The position numbers and the translations under genes are program-made. From contig NZ_CP094534.1 of assembly GCF_022811645.1 (NCBI RefSeq), forward strand, positions 4,464,001 through 4,528,000: a stretch of DNA of 64,000 nt, in the 5' to 3' direction. The DNA is from Hymenobacter monticola (GTDB taxonomy: Bacteria > Bacteroidota > Bacteroidia > Cytophagales > Hymenobacteraceae). Positions 25,694 to 34,010 of the stretch are shown here, in pieces. Numbering within the stretch: position 1 is the first letter of the stretch; each line of letters begins with the position of its first letter. Below the pieces are notes generated by a model. It saw only the letters and a program-made list of their open reading frames with translations. It was not told where the DNA came from and made no database searches.

Positions 25694-27151
25694 ATGCCGC
25701 TTCTGCCCATATTGCTGGTGGCGGTTTACGGCCTGTGCCTGCTGTTCATTTTGGGGTTTAGCCTGGGCCAGTGGGAGCTCACGCGGCTGGGCCGGCGGGC
25801 CCACCAGGCGCCCCCGCCCCCCCTCCCGCCGGTGCCCGCCGTGTGGCCGCGCGTCACGGTGCAGCTGCCGCTCTACAACGAACAAAACGTGGTAGAGCGC
25901 GTCATCGACGCCACTGCCGCGCTCGATTATCCAGCTGATTTGCTGCACATTCAGGTGCTCGACGATTCCAACGACGCGACCGTGGACCTGGCCGCCGCCC
26001 GTGTGGCCCACCACGCCGCCCGGGGCCTGCGCATCAGCCACGTGCGCCGGCCCAACCGTGAGGGCTACAAAGCCGGTGCCCTGCGCCACGGCCTGGAAGA
26101 AACAGACGGCGAGTTTATTGCCATTTTCGACGCCGACTTTGTGCCCGAAGCCGATTTTCTGCGCCGCACCATTCCATTTTTCCTGCAGGATGAGCAGGTG
26201 GGCGTGGTGCAAACCCGCTGGGGCCACCTCAACGAGAATGAGTCCTTGCTCACGCGCCTGCAGGCCTTCGGGCTCGATGCGCACTTTCTTATCGAGCAGG
26301 TGGGCCGCACGTTCGCGGGCTTTTTCCTCAACTTCAACGGCACCGGCGGGGTGTGGCGCCGCGCGTGCATCGACGATGCCGGCGGCTGGCACACCGACAC
26401 CCTCACCGAAGACCTCGACCTGAGCTACCGCGCCCAGCTGCGCGGCTGGCGCTTTGTGTATCGCCCCGAAATCGTGGCGCCCGCCGAGCTGCCCGCCGTG
26501 ATGGACGCCCTCAAGTCGCAGCAGTTCCGCTGGACCAAGGGCGCCGCCGAAACCGCGCACAAGCACCTGGGCCCCGTGTGGCGCTCCGGCCAGCCGCTGG
26601 CCGTGAAGCTGCAGGCCAGCTTCCACTTGCTTAACAGTAGCGTGTACGTCGTCATCATGCTCATGGCTTTGCTGAGCGTGCCGCTGGTGTTTGTGCGGGC
26701 GCAGTTTGCCGAGTACAAGGTGGTGTTCCAATTAGCCTCTGTTTTCCTGTTCGGCTTCACGCCGCTCGTTTATTACTACTATTCAGCTTGGCGGCTGGCG
26801 CACCCCGACAAGCCGTTGTGGCGCTACCCGGGCTTTTTTCTGCTGTTTCTGTCGGTCTCGATGGGGCTGGCGCTGCACAATGCCCGGGCGGTTATTTTGG
26901 GCTGGCTGGGCCGGCGCACGCCTTTTGTGCGCACGCCCAAGGCCGGTACGGCGCCCGCGGCCCGGCGCCGCCGCTACCGCACGGGCGGCGTGGGCCCGCT
27001 GGTGGCGCTGGAGGGGTTGCTGGCCGCTTACTTTGCTTTCGGCTGGGGCGCCGGCGTCTACTTCCACGATTTCGGGCTGCTGCCTTTCCACACCTTGCTC
27101 ACGGTGGGCTTTGCAGCCATCTTTTATTATTCGGTGCGCCATGCCCGTTAA
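25694..27151 (+). CDS. Processive GT2 glycosyltransferase (cellulose synthase-like)
   Basis: A 485-residue protein with an N-terminal membrane helix, a large cytoplasmic GT2 domain and four or more C-terminal helices. Catalytic motifs run in the usual order: LDDSND, FDADF, TEDLDLSYR and QQFRWTKG (the D, DxD, TED and QxxRW set of processive beta-glycosyltransferases). It would polymerise or transfer sugars at the cytoplasmic membrane. The last codons overlap the start of the GT-C gene by 11 bases, so they are translationally coupled. Polymer and sugar are unknown. Confidence 0.9.
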   Translation: MPLLPILLVAVYGLCLLFILGFSLGQWELTRLGRRAHQAPPPPLPPVPAVWPRVTVQLPLYNEQNVVERVIDATAALDYPADLLHIQVLDDSNDATVDLAAARVAHHAARGLRISHVRRPNREGYKAGALRHGLEETDGEFIAIFDADFVPEADFLRRTIPFFLQDEQVGVVQTRWGHLNENESLLTRLQAFGLDAHFLIEQVGRTFAGFFLNFNGTGGVWRRACIDDAGGWHTDTLTEDLDLSYRAQLRGWRFVYRPEIVAPAELPAVMDALKSQQFRWTKGAAETAHKHLGPVWRSGQPLAVKLQASFHLLNSSVYVVIMLMALLSVPLVFVRAQFAEYKVVFQLASVFLFGFTPLVYYYYSAWRLAHPDKPLWRYPGFFLLFLSVSMGLALHNARAVILGWLGRRTPFVRTPKAGTAPAARRRRYRTGGVGPLVALEGLLAAYFAFGWGAGVYFHDFGLLPFHTLLTVGFAAIFYYSVRHAR

Positions 27152-28505
27152 GCTTCCCTCGCTTTCGCAATGCGCCGCCCTGCTGCTGTCGGGCGCCGCC
27201 TACGCGGCCTTGGCCTACGCCACGCCGCGGGCGCAATTTGGGCAGCTGGTTGGCTTGTTTGCGGTAGCGGGGCTGGCCTATTGGTGGCTGCTGCGCACCC
27301 GCGTGCCGTTGCGCTGGGGCCTGGGCGCGGCGCTGGCGTTCCGGCTGCTGTGGCTGCCCGCCTTGCCGGCCTTGTCCGACGATGTGTATCGCTTCCGCTG
27401 GGACGGCCTACTGGTGGCCAACGGCGTCAACCCCTTCCGCTTTCGGCCCGACGAGCTGATTGCCGACGGCGCCCGCGCTGCACTGCCCGGCGAGGCCACC
27501 CGCGCCGCCGTGCTGCCCGAGCTGCAGCAGCTCTACCGGCAGCTCAACTCGCCGCACTACTACTCGGTGTACCCGCCCATCTGCCAATTCGTGTTTGGCA
27601 CCAGCGCCCGGTTATTTCCAGCCTCCGAGGTGGGGTTTGCCACCTGTCTGCGTGTGGTCATTCTGGCGGCCGAGGCGGGCACGGCTTGGCTGCTGCTTAC
27701 CTTATTGCCCTTACTGGGCTGGCCGGCGCAGCGGGCGCTGAGCTACCTCCTGCACCCGCTGGTCATAGTGGAGCTCACCGGCAACCTTCACTTTGAAGGC
27801 CTCGTGTTCGGCTTCGTGCTGCTGGCGCTGTGGCTGCTGAGCCGGCAGCGGTGGATGGCCTCGGCGGGGGCGCTAGGGCTGGGCGTGGCCACCAAGCTGC
27901 TGCCGCTGCTGGTGCTGCCGCTGCTGGTTCGGCGGCTGGGCGGGCGGCGCTTTGCGGCCTACGCGGCACTGTGTCTGGGCACGGCACTACTCCTGTTTGG
28001 TCCGTTTTTATCCGTTGATTTATTTGCCAATATCGCCCGCAGCCTCAAGCTTTACTTCCGCAGCTTCGAGTTCAACGCGAGTGTGTACTACCTCTTGCGA
28101 CCCGTCGGCATATGGCTCACCGGCTACAACCAGATTGCTATTATCGGCCCTAGCCTGGCCCTGCTGAGCGGCCTGGCGGGCCTCACGCTGGCCTGGCGCG
28201 AGCGGCGGCTGGCAATGGCTTCGCTCTCGCCCACGCTGCTGCTCATGCTCACGGCCTACTACGCGGCAGCCACCACCGTGCACCCTTGGTACCTCACGCT
28301 GCTGGTGGGCCTGGGCACGCTCACACGCTTCCGCTTTGCCCACGTATGGGGCGGCCTGGCCATCCTCTCCTACGCCGCCTACCAAACCCCGTCCTATACC
28401 GAAAACCTATGGCTGGTGGCCCAGGAATACGCAGGTGCGTATGCGGTGCTCGTCTGGGAGCTGCGCGCTACTTGGGCCAGTAAGCGTAGCGGCGCTGGGC
28501 TTTGA
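27141..28505 (+). CDS. GT-C-type membrane mannosyltransferase-like protein
   Basis: A 454-residue, multi-helix protein starting at 27141 (MPVKLPSLSQ), 11 bases inside the preceding gene. The first periplasmic loop carries ALSDDVYRFRWDG with the acidic pair typical of GT-C enzymes (PMT/GT87-like), which use polyprenyl-phosphate sugars on the outer face of the membrane. This fits a pathway with the two GT2 genes before it. Its 3' end overlaps the convergent lipoprotein gene by 38 bases. Confidence 0.82.
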   Translation: MPVKLPSLSQCAALLLSGAAYAALAYATPRAQFGQLVGLFAVAGLAYWWLLRTRVPLRWGLGAALAFRLLWLPALPALSDDVYRFRWDGLLVANGVNPFRFRPDELIADGARAALPGEATRAAVLPELQQLYRQLNSPHYYSVYPPICQFVFGTSARLFPASEVGFATCLRVVILAAEAGTAWLLLTLLPLLGWPAQRALSYLLHPLVIVELTGNLHFEGLVFGFVLLALWLLSRQRWMASAGALGLGVATKLLPLLVLPLLVRRLGGRRFAAYAALCLGTALLLFGPFLSVDLFANIARSLKLYFRSFEFNASVYYLLRPVGIWLTGYNQIAIIGPSLALLSGLAGLTLAWRERRLAMASLSPTLLLMLTAYYAAATTVHPWYLTLLVGLGTLTRFRFAHVWGGLAILSYAAYQTPSYTENLWLVAQEYAGAYAVLVWELRATWASKRSGAGL

Positions 28506-29361
28506 GTTGCAGCGTGCGGCCGTCCCAGGTAGCCTGGTGCAGCAAAATATTGGGATACTCTTTGGCGAAGAGGTAGGTGTTCGCTTTGTCCGGCGCCAGC
28601 TGCACGGTCACGCGCCACGCGGCCGGGTTGAGGGCGTCGGCGGGGGCTTCAGCAGTCGTCAGGTGGGCCTGGTAATACACGGGTGGCTTGGCCCGGTTGG
28701 TTTGCTGCAGGTCGAGTACCGTGAGGTCGAAAGCCGGCTTCTGGTCGAATCGCAGGCTGCGCAGGGTGTAGGGCAAGGCATCTTCCAGAAACACATCACG
28801 GCGCAGGTCGCGGCTGTTGCTGCCCTCGCCGTCCCAGTACGAGTGGTACCACATTTCGAAGTTCACACCGTCGTCGATGATGGACTTGAACGTGTTGCCG
28901 CACCATTCCTGCGCCGTGGTGGTCATCTTGTAGAGCGCCACCGGCTGGTCGCGGCGGAAGAACAGCGACGTCAGGTAGTGGTACGGGTACTCGTCGGCCT
29001 GAATGGAGCAGAACTGGTTGATTTTCATCACCGGAAACAAGTCGGCCCGCTGGTAGTCGTCGGTTTTGACGTTATACTCCTGGTTGAACTCCTCTTTCAC
29101 CGTAATCATGGTGTACTCGAAGGCGCGCTTTTTCTTATAAACCACCCGCTCCGCCGCGTACGTCGCCACTTCGGCCAGGCCATCTTCCCACAGCTTATTC
29201 ATGGCCCAGCCCTGGTCGAAATGCGGCAGTACGGCCTGCAACGCCTGCGCCGAAGCAGGCGCCCGTCCTTGGGCCTTCTCTTTTTCGGGGGCGCTACAGC
29301 CCAGCACCGATGCACTTAGTAACAGCGGAAGCAGGGCAGTTCGAAGAGGAGAACGAGGCAT
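28468..29361 (-). CDS. Lipoprotein of unknown function with a WCGNT motif
   Basis: A 297-residue protein starting at 29361. A lipoprotein signal (ALLPLLLSASVLGC) places the Cys near residue 21. The centre has QEWCGNTFKSI, and the start of the mature part reads HFDQGWAMNKLWEDGLAEV. I do not recognise a confident family. The 3' end runs 38 bases into the oppositely directed GT-C gene. It is the last gene of a leftward run that begins with the ECF sigma factor, but the 132-base gap to the rhodanese gene makes co-transcription uncertain. Confidence 0.72.
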   Translation of the reverse strand: MPRSPLRTALLPLLLSASVLGCSAPEKEKAQGRAPASAQALQAVLPHFDQGWAMNKLWEDGLAEVATYAAERVVYKKKRAFEYTMITVKEEFNQEYNVKTDDYQRADLFPVMKINQFCSIQADEYPYHYLTSLFFRRDQPVALYKMTTTAQEWCGNTFKSIIDDGVNFEMWYHSYWDGEGSNSRDLRRDVFLEDALPYTLRSLRFDQKPAFDLTVLDLQQTNRAKPPVYYQAHLTTAEAPADALNPAAWRVTVQLAPDKANTYLFAKEYPNILLHQATWDGRTLQLKAQRRYAYWPK

Positions 29362-29493
29362 AAGAACAGGGAGAAAAGGCCGTAAAGGTACCGGCACGGG
29401 CGCATTAAAAAATTTAATGCCGCGCGGCAGTCCATTCAATACGAAGAAAAGACCCTACCAAGATTGCCGTGCATCCCAAAGCAGCCCGTCCGA

Positions 29494-30039
29494 CTACTTA
29501 TATATCTTACGGCCGCGCTTCAGCCACGGGCTCCACACCGCCGAATAGGGGTGCACGTTCGGCGTAGGGCCGGCCGCATTCTCCACCGGGTAGCCCTCGT
29601 TCACCCACTCAAAAAGGCCGCCGTAGAGGTTGCGCACGTTCTCAAAACCCAACGCCCGCAGCCGGTCGCCGAGGCGCTCGCTGCGGTAGCCCACCGAGCA
29701 GTACACCACCACCGGGCGCCGGCGGTCCACGCCTGCCAATTCGGCCGTGGGCACCGCGTCGTAGGGCAGCAGCTCGGCGCCGCGCAGATGGCTCACGCCG
29801 TACTCGGCCGGGCTGCGCACGTCGAGCAGCAGCGGCGCGTCGGGGCCGCTCAGCTGCTGCGCCAGCGCGGCCGGCGCCACCGTGGGCACGGTGTGCTTGT
29901 ACAAGAGCCGGAGCATTTGGTCGTAGGCCACGGACGAGCCAGCGGCGCGCGCGCCTTCGTCGGGGCCGCAGCTGCTCAGGCCAAACAGGCCCAGGCACAG
30001 GCAGGAACAGGCCAGGAAGGGAAAATACATGCCGAACAT
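29494..30039 (-). CDS. Rhodanese-domain lipoprotein
   Basis: A 181-residue protein with a lipoprotein signal (FGLSSC, Cys24) and one rhodanese domain: LLLDVRSPAEYGVSHLRGA followed by the active-site loop VVYCSVGYRS (Cys114). Single-domain rhodaneses move sulfane sulfur or bind cyanide-like thiols; here it would act in the periplasm or on the envelope. It lies 35 bases downstream of the H-NOX gene, same strand. The start may be at Met4. Confidence 0.88.
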   Translation of the reverse strand: MFGMYFPFLACSCLCLGLFGLSSCGPDEGARAAGSSVAYDQMLRLLYKHTVPTVAPAALAQQLSGPDAPLLLDVRSPAEYGVSHLRGAELLPYDAVPTAELAGVDRRRPVVVYCSVGYRSERLGDRLRALGFENVRNLYGGLFEWVNEGYPVENAAGPTPNVHPYSAVWSPWLKRGRKIYK

Positions 30040-30074
30040 CGCGCGGAGTACCGTCTAAAACGCTATAAAAAAGG

Positions 30075-30614
30075 CTAGCGGCGGCGCACGTGGATGCGCA
30101 CCCGCTCGCCGTCTTCGCTGGTGGTGGGCTGCACGTCGATGCGGTCGGCTTCGTCAAAATAAGTAGCCAGGCCGCGCACGATGCCCACGGCCAGCCCGCC
30201 CATGCGGCGCGGCGACACGTAGTCGATGTACAGCTCGTTAGGGCTCAAACGCGTCACGTCGAGCACGGGCGGGGAGTTTTCGGTGTGCTCGGCCCGCACC
30301 TGCTTGTGCATGGTCAGCTCGGTGTTTTCAATCATGTCCAAGGTTTTCCACTCGGGCTTGAGCAGCTTCTGGTACATGTACATCAGGTCGGGCACGAGGT
30401 ACTCGCCGAACTTCTCGTGCAGCTCACCGGCCGGAATCCCGGTCATCTCGGCGGCATGGCCCACCAGGGCGTACACGTGGGCGTCGGGGTACACGGTTTT
30501 GTGGTCAAACTCCACGTTTTCCAGGCCTGAGAGCTCCATGAGCTTCACCCAGGTGCTGTGGTCGTATTGGGTTTGCACGTAGCGCTTTAACAAAGTGAGG
30601 ATGGTTCCGTGCAT
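30075..30614 (-). CDS. H-NOX (heme NO-binding) sensor protein
   Basis: A 179-residue single-domain protein aligning end to end with bacterial H-NOX. Landmarks: MHGTILTLLK start, ALVGHAAEMTG, GEYLV, the proximal heme ligand His103 in LTMHKQV, and the YxSxR heme-propionate motif, YVSPR (132-136). H-NOX binds NO or O2 through ferrous heme and usually regulates a neighbouring kinase or cyclase; none is nearby here. The start at 30614 matches the family; the upstream frame to 30647 is not needed. Downstream is a rhodanese lipoprotein, upstream an anti-sigma factor. Confidence 0.9.
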   Translation of the reverse strand: MHGTILTLLKRYVQTQYDHSTWVKLMELSGLENVEFDHKTVYPDAHVYALVGHAAEMTGIPAGELHEKFGEYLVPDLMYMYQKLLKPEWKTLDMIENTELTMHKQVRAEHTENSPPVLDVTRLSPNELYIDYVSPRRMGGLAVGIVRGLATYFDEADRIDVQPTTSEDGERVRIHVRRR

Positions 30615-30745
30615 GCAATCAGAATTATAGAATGGGGTATTAAGCAATTACCGCCCATCGGCCGGGCGGGCCAACGGGCGGTAACGCTTTGGTAAGTACG
30701 CGCAGATGGCAGCTAGGCTACCCCTATCGCGCACTTTTTGTTTCT

Positions 30746-31657
30746 TTAAATATTACCCACCACCGTCATGGTGCTCAAAGTGGGGTTCACGCTGCCGCCT
30801 TCGGGCTCCACAGTCATGGCAAAGGTTTGGGCGCTGGCGATGTCTTTCATCGACTGCAGGCCCTGGCCGGTAGCCGTGGTGGCCGTGAGCACGCCGGCGT
30901 CAATGGGCTTGCCTTTGTCGAGGGCCCACAGCTGGTACTGCTTGCCGGCGGGCAACGCGGGTAGGCTGCGCACGTCGACGAACACCTTGTGGGTGGCCGG
31001 GTTGAACAGCACGCGGGCCCGGGCCGCGGGCGCGGTTTTGGTGCCGGCCAGGGCCACGGCTTTGAATTCATCGCTGCGCAGCACCTGGTTTTCCTGGCGC
31101 AGCTCGCCCAACTGCCGCTGCACTACCTGCGTGGTGCTGGCAAAGCGCGACTGCTCGTTTTGCATGGCCACCAGCTCGGAACTGGCATTTTGCCAGCGCG
31201 AATACAGCATGGCGTTCAGCCCCAAACTCAGCAGCAAGGCCACCGAGGCGGCCATGGCCCACACCGAGCGCGAGGCCGCCGGCGCTTCGGCCGCGGGCGT
31301 GAAGGGGCGCACCACCGCTTCGCCGGCAGCCGGCTGGGCGGGAGTGGCAGCACGGGGCGCCTGAGCTGCAGCATCCACATCAGCGCGCAGGGCGCTATTG
31401 GGGGTAGCGTTGGGGGCGGGTGCGGCAATCTGGGCCATTACGTTGCCGAGTACCCGCTCGCGCAGGCCGGCCGGGGGCGTGAGGGCATGGGCTTCGGCGT
31501 AAAAACCAAGGGCCTGCTGCACTTGCTCCAACTCCTCGCGGACCTCCGGGTGCCGGGCAGCCTGAGCTTCCACCGCGGCCTGTTCGGCCGGCGAAAGCTC
31601 TCCGAGAGCGTATTGCTCCAGAATGCCCGATTCAATATATTCTTGGATATTTTCCAC
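30746..31657 (-). CDS. RskA-like anti-sigma factor (membrane-anchored)
   Basis: A 303-residue protein. The N-terminal 70 residues (ESGILEQYALGELSPAEQAAVEAQAARHPEV) are an anti-sigma domain without zinc ligands; a flexible Ala/Pro-rich linker follows, then one membrane helix (WAMAASVALLLSLGLNAMLY), a coiled-coil piece, and a periplasmic beta domain (QYQLWALDKGKPIDAG...) of RskA type. It should hold the sigma factor from the adjacent gene (8 bases upstream) until an envelope signal triggers proteolysis. The sigma/anti-sigma order is the common one. Confidence 0.9.
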   Translation of the reverse strand: MENIQEYIESGILEQYALGELSPAEQAAVEAQAARHPEVREELEQVQQALGFYAEAHALTPPAGLRERVLGNVMAQIAAPAPNATPNSALRADVDAAAQAPRAATPAQPAAGEAVVRPFTPAAEAPAASRSVWAMAASVALLLSLGLNAMLYSRWQNASSELVAMQNEQSRFASTTQVVQRQLGELRQENQVLRSDEFKAVALAGTKTAPAARARVLFNPATHKVFVDVRSLPALPAGKQYQLWALDKGKPIDAGVLTATTATGQGLQSMKDIASAQTFAMTVEPEGGSVNPTLSTMTVVGNI

Positions 31658-31665
31658 GATTTCAG

Positions 31666-32226
31666 TTAGCGAATGAGTTTGCTGAGGACTTTGATAGCAG
31701 TGCGGGCACGGGTTTTCACGGTTCCCAGCGGGATGTTGAGTTCCTCCGCCACTTCACTTTGGGTGAAGCCCTCGAAGTAGAGAAGGTCGATAATCTGCTT
31801 TTGCTCGGGAACCAGCTTTTGGGTGATTTCCTGCAGACCAATGTGCTCGGGGCGGAAGGACGTCGGCGCTGCCTGGCGTTGCGCGGTCAGACTATCGTCC
31901 AGCCCCTGAGTGCGGCTACCTACGCGGTGCTGCCGGGAGCGGATTTTATCAATGCTCAGATTTCGGCAAATATTCAGCACCCACGTAAAGAGGCGGCCCT
32001 TGCTGGGGTCGTAGCTGGCAAAGGCGTGCCAGATTTTGACCAGCGCTTCCTGCAGCACGTCCTCGGCCTCATCTTCGGCCTTCACAATGCGGAAGATGAC
32101 GCCGTAGAGGGCCGCCGAATATCGGTCGTAGAACAGCGTCATGGCCGATTCGTCGCGCGCCTGCAGGCGTCGGACGAGGTCCGCCTCGGCGGCGGGTGGC
32201 AGGGAGATTAAAGATGTATCGGACAC
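31666..32226 (-). CDS. ECF RNA polymerase sigma factor (SigK-like)
   Basis: A 186-residue sigma-70 family factor. Region 2 is recognisable (ALYGVIFRIVKAEDEAEDVLQEALVKIW), as is region 4 with an HTH (LLYFEGFTQSEVAEELNIPLGTVKTRAR). Together with the RskA-like anti-sigma gene 8 bases downstream it forms a classic membrane-signalling pair for envelope or redox stress. A near-consensus promoter box (TATTTTCG on the minus strand) lies at 32281-32288, about 55 bases before the ATG. Confidence 0.93.
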   Translation of the reverse strand: MSDTSLISLPPAAEADLVRRLQARDESAMTLFYDRYSAALYGVIFRIVKAEDEAEDVLQEALVKIWHAFASYDPSKGRLFTWVLNICRNLSIDKIRSRQHRVGSRTQGLDDSLTAQRQAAPTSFRPEHIGLQEITQKLVPEQKQIIDLLYFEGFTQSEVAEELNIPLGTVKTRARTAIKVLSKLIR

Positions 32227-32314
32227 AGGAGTGACTGAAAATGAGAGATGAATGCCAACGCGGGCACCATGCGAAGCGCACGAAAATACGGCGGTGCCCG
32301 CAATAACCCGCCGC

Positions 32315-32338
32315 TGTATACGCCTATAACCGTATACA
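32315..32338. promoter_or_regulatory. Exact 8+8 inverted repeat between sigma factor and aldehyde dehydrogenase genes
   Basis: TGTATACG (32315-32322) and CGTATACA (32331-32338) are exact inverted halves separated by 8 bases. It lies in the divergent promoter region, 89 bases from the sigma ATG and 93 from the dehydrogenase ATG, and is a good operator candidate. The cognate regulator is unknown. Confidence 0.5.
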
Positions 32339-32430
32339 CAACCGAACTGCCCGGCGGCTGGTTAGACCTGGCAGCGGCCCGGCGCGGCTGCACCTGGCCA
32401 TTCAACTGCCCCTCCTCTCCTGCTTTTGCC

Positions 32431-33831
32431 ATGCCCATCGAATCCTTCAACCCCCACACCGGGCGCGTGCTGCGCCGCTTCACGGCCTTTAGCTGGGTCA
32501 AAACCGAACGCATCCTCGGCCAGGCGCACCGCGCGGCGGCCGACTGGCGCGCCGCCACCTTTGCGCACCGCGCGGGCATCTTGCGCAAGGCGGCTACCCT
32601 GTTGCGCGAGCGCCAGGACGAGCTGGCCCGCCTCATGGCCCTGGAAATGGGCAAGCCCGTGACCGATGGCCGCGCCGAAGCCCTGAAGTGCGCCACCTGC
32701 TGCGACTTCTACGCCGAGCGCGCCGAAGGCTTTCTGGCCGACGAGCTGATTGAAACCGACGCCGGCCACAGCTTCATCAGCTACCAGCCGCTGGGCGTGG
32801 TGCTGGCCATCATGCCCTGGAATTTTCCGCTGTGGCAGGTGGTGCGTTTCGCTGCCCCGGCCCTGATGGCCGGCAACGTGGGCCTGCTCAAGCACGCCTC
32901 CAATGTGCCGCAGTGCGCGCTGGCTTTGGAAAAGATATTTCACGACGCGGGCCTGCCGCCGGCTTGTTTCCGCACGCTGCTCATTGGGTCCGATTTGGTA
33001 GAAAAGCTGCTGGCCGACGACCGGGTGCGCGCCGCCACGCTCACGGGCAGCGAGGGTGCGGGCGCCTCGGTGGGCGCTTTGGCCGGGCAGCACATCAAGA
33101 AAATGGTGCTGGAGCTGGGCGGGTCCGACCCATTCATTGTGCTGGCCGACGCCGACGTGGCCTTGGCTGCCAAAACCGCCGCCCAGAGCCGCATGATAAA
33201 TGCCGGCCAGAGCTGCATTGCCGCCAAGCGCTTCATCGTGGAGAAGCCGGTGCTCAAGGATTTCCTCAACCAGCTGAAAACTCACCTCCTCGCCTTCCGC
33301 CCCGGCGACCCGCTGGATGATGCGACCCAATATGGCCCGATGGCCCGCCCCGACCTGGCCGACGAACTCACCCAGCAAGTAGAAGACTCGGTGGCCCAAG
33401 GCGCCAAAGTGGAGCTGCACGGCGGCCAGGCCAAGCCCGGCACCGCCCTGTTCCGTCCCATGATACTGTCCAACGTGAAGCCCGGCCAGCGCGCTTACAC
33501 GGAGGAGTTCTTCGGCCCCGTGGCCCTGGTGCTCGAAGCCAAAAACGCCAATGATGCCGTGCGCCTGGCCAACGACTCCCGCTTCGGCCTGGGCGCGGCG
33601 GTGTGGACCCAGGATGCCAAGAAGGGCGAGGAAATGGCTCGCCAGATTGAAAGCGGGGCCGTATTCGTCAACGGCCTCGTGAAATCCATGCCCGAGCTGC
33701 CGTTTGGCGGCGTGAAGAAGTCGGGCTATGGGCGGGAGCTTTCGTATCTGGGAATCCGCGAGTTTGTGAATCAGAAGTCGATTTGGGTTGGGAAGGAAAT
33801 GGCGCCGGAGGCGAAGAAAAAAGTGGAGTAA
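32431..33831 (+). CDS. NAD(P)-dependent aldehyde (succinate-semialdehyde-like) dehydrogenase
   Basis: A 466-residue aldehyde dehydrogenase. It shows MPWNFPLWQVVR (cofactor loop), LELGGSDPF (general-base Glu), the catalytic Cys in NAGQSCIAAKR and EEFFGPVALV near the end. Its short length and the pattern resemble the succinate-semialdehyde dehydrogenases of the Sad/YneI branch, oxidising an aldehyde to an acid in the cytoplasm. The Met at 32431 is chosen; the frame extends back to 32248 across the intergenic inverted repeat, which is unlikely to be coding. Confidence 0.9.
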   Translation: MPIESFNPHTGRVLRRFTAFSWVKTERILGQAHRAAADWRAATFAHRAGILRKAATLLRERQDELARLMALEMGKPVTDGRAEALKCATCCDFYAERAEGFLADELIETDAGHSFISYQPLGVVLAIMPWNFPLWQVVRFAAPALMAGNVGLLKHASNVPQCALALEKIFHDAGLPPACFRTLLIGSDLVEKLLADDRVRAATLTGSEGAGASVGALAGQHIKKMVLELGGSDPFIVLADADVALAAKTAAQSRMINAGQSCIAAKRFIVEKPVLKDFLNQLKTHLLAFRPGDPLDDATQYGPMARPDLADELTQQVEDSVAQGAKVELHGGQAKPGTALFRPMILSNVKPGQRAYTEEFFGPVALVLEAKNANDAVRLANDSRFGLGAAVWTQDAKKGEEMARQIESGAVFVNGLVKSMPELPFGGVKKSGYGRELSYLGIREFVNQKSIWVGKEMAPEAKKKVE

Positions 33832-34010
33832 ACGGCCCATCACCTGCCTTCGACACACGAGGGAGCTCCTGCTGCTGGTTTCGCTGGGCAGGCTTTTTGG
33901 GGCGGGCACAGCAGCTGGCTTCCTGGGCTGGCAGCGCCGTAACACCTTCCGGAACCCCCTGAAACTGGGGAAGCTGGGCGCTACGGGGCTGTCCCGTTAC
34001 CTTTAGGCGT

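Noticed and set aside
32362..33945. 527-residue frame antisense to the aldehyde dehydrogenase
   Set aside because: The plus-strand frame has the complete aldehyde dehydrogenase active site; the antisense frame has no family features.
33788..34006. 72-residue frame in the gap after the aldehyde dehydrogenase
   Set aside because: Starts inside the dehydrogenase gene in another frame and has no support; the gap otherwise shows only a promoter-like box.
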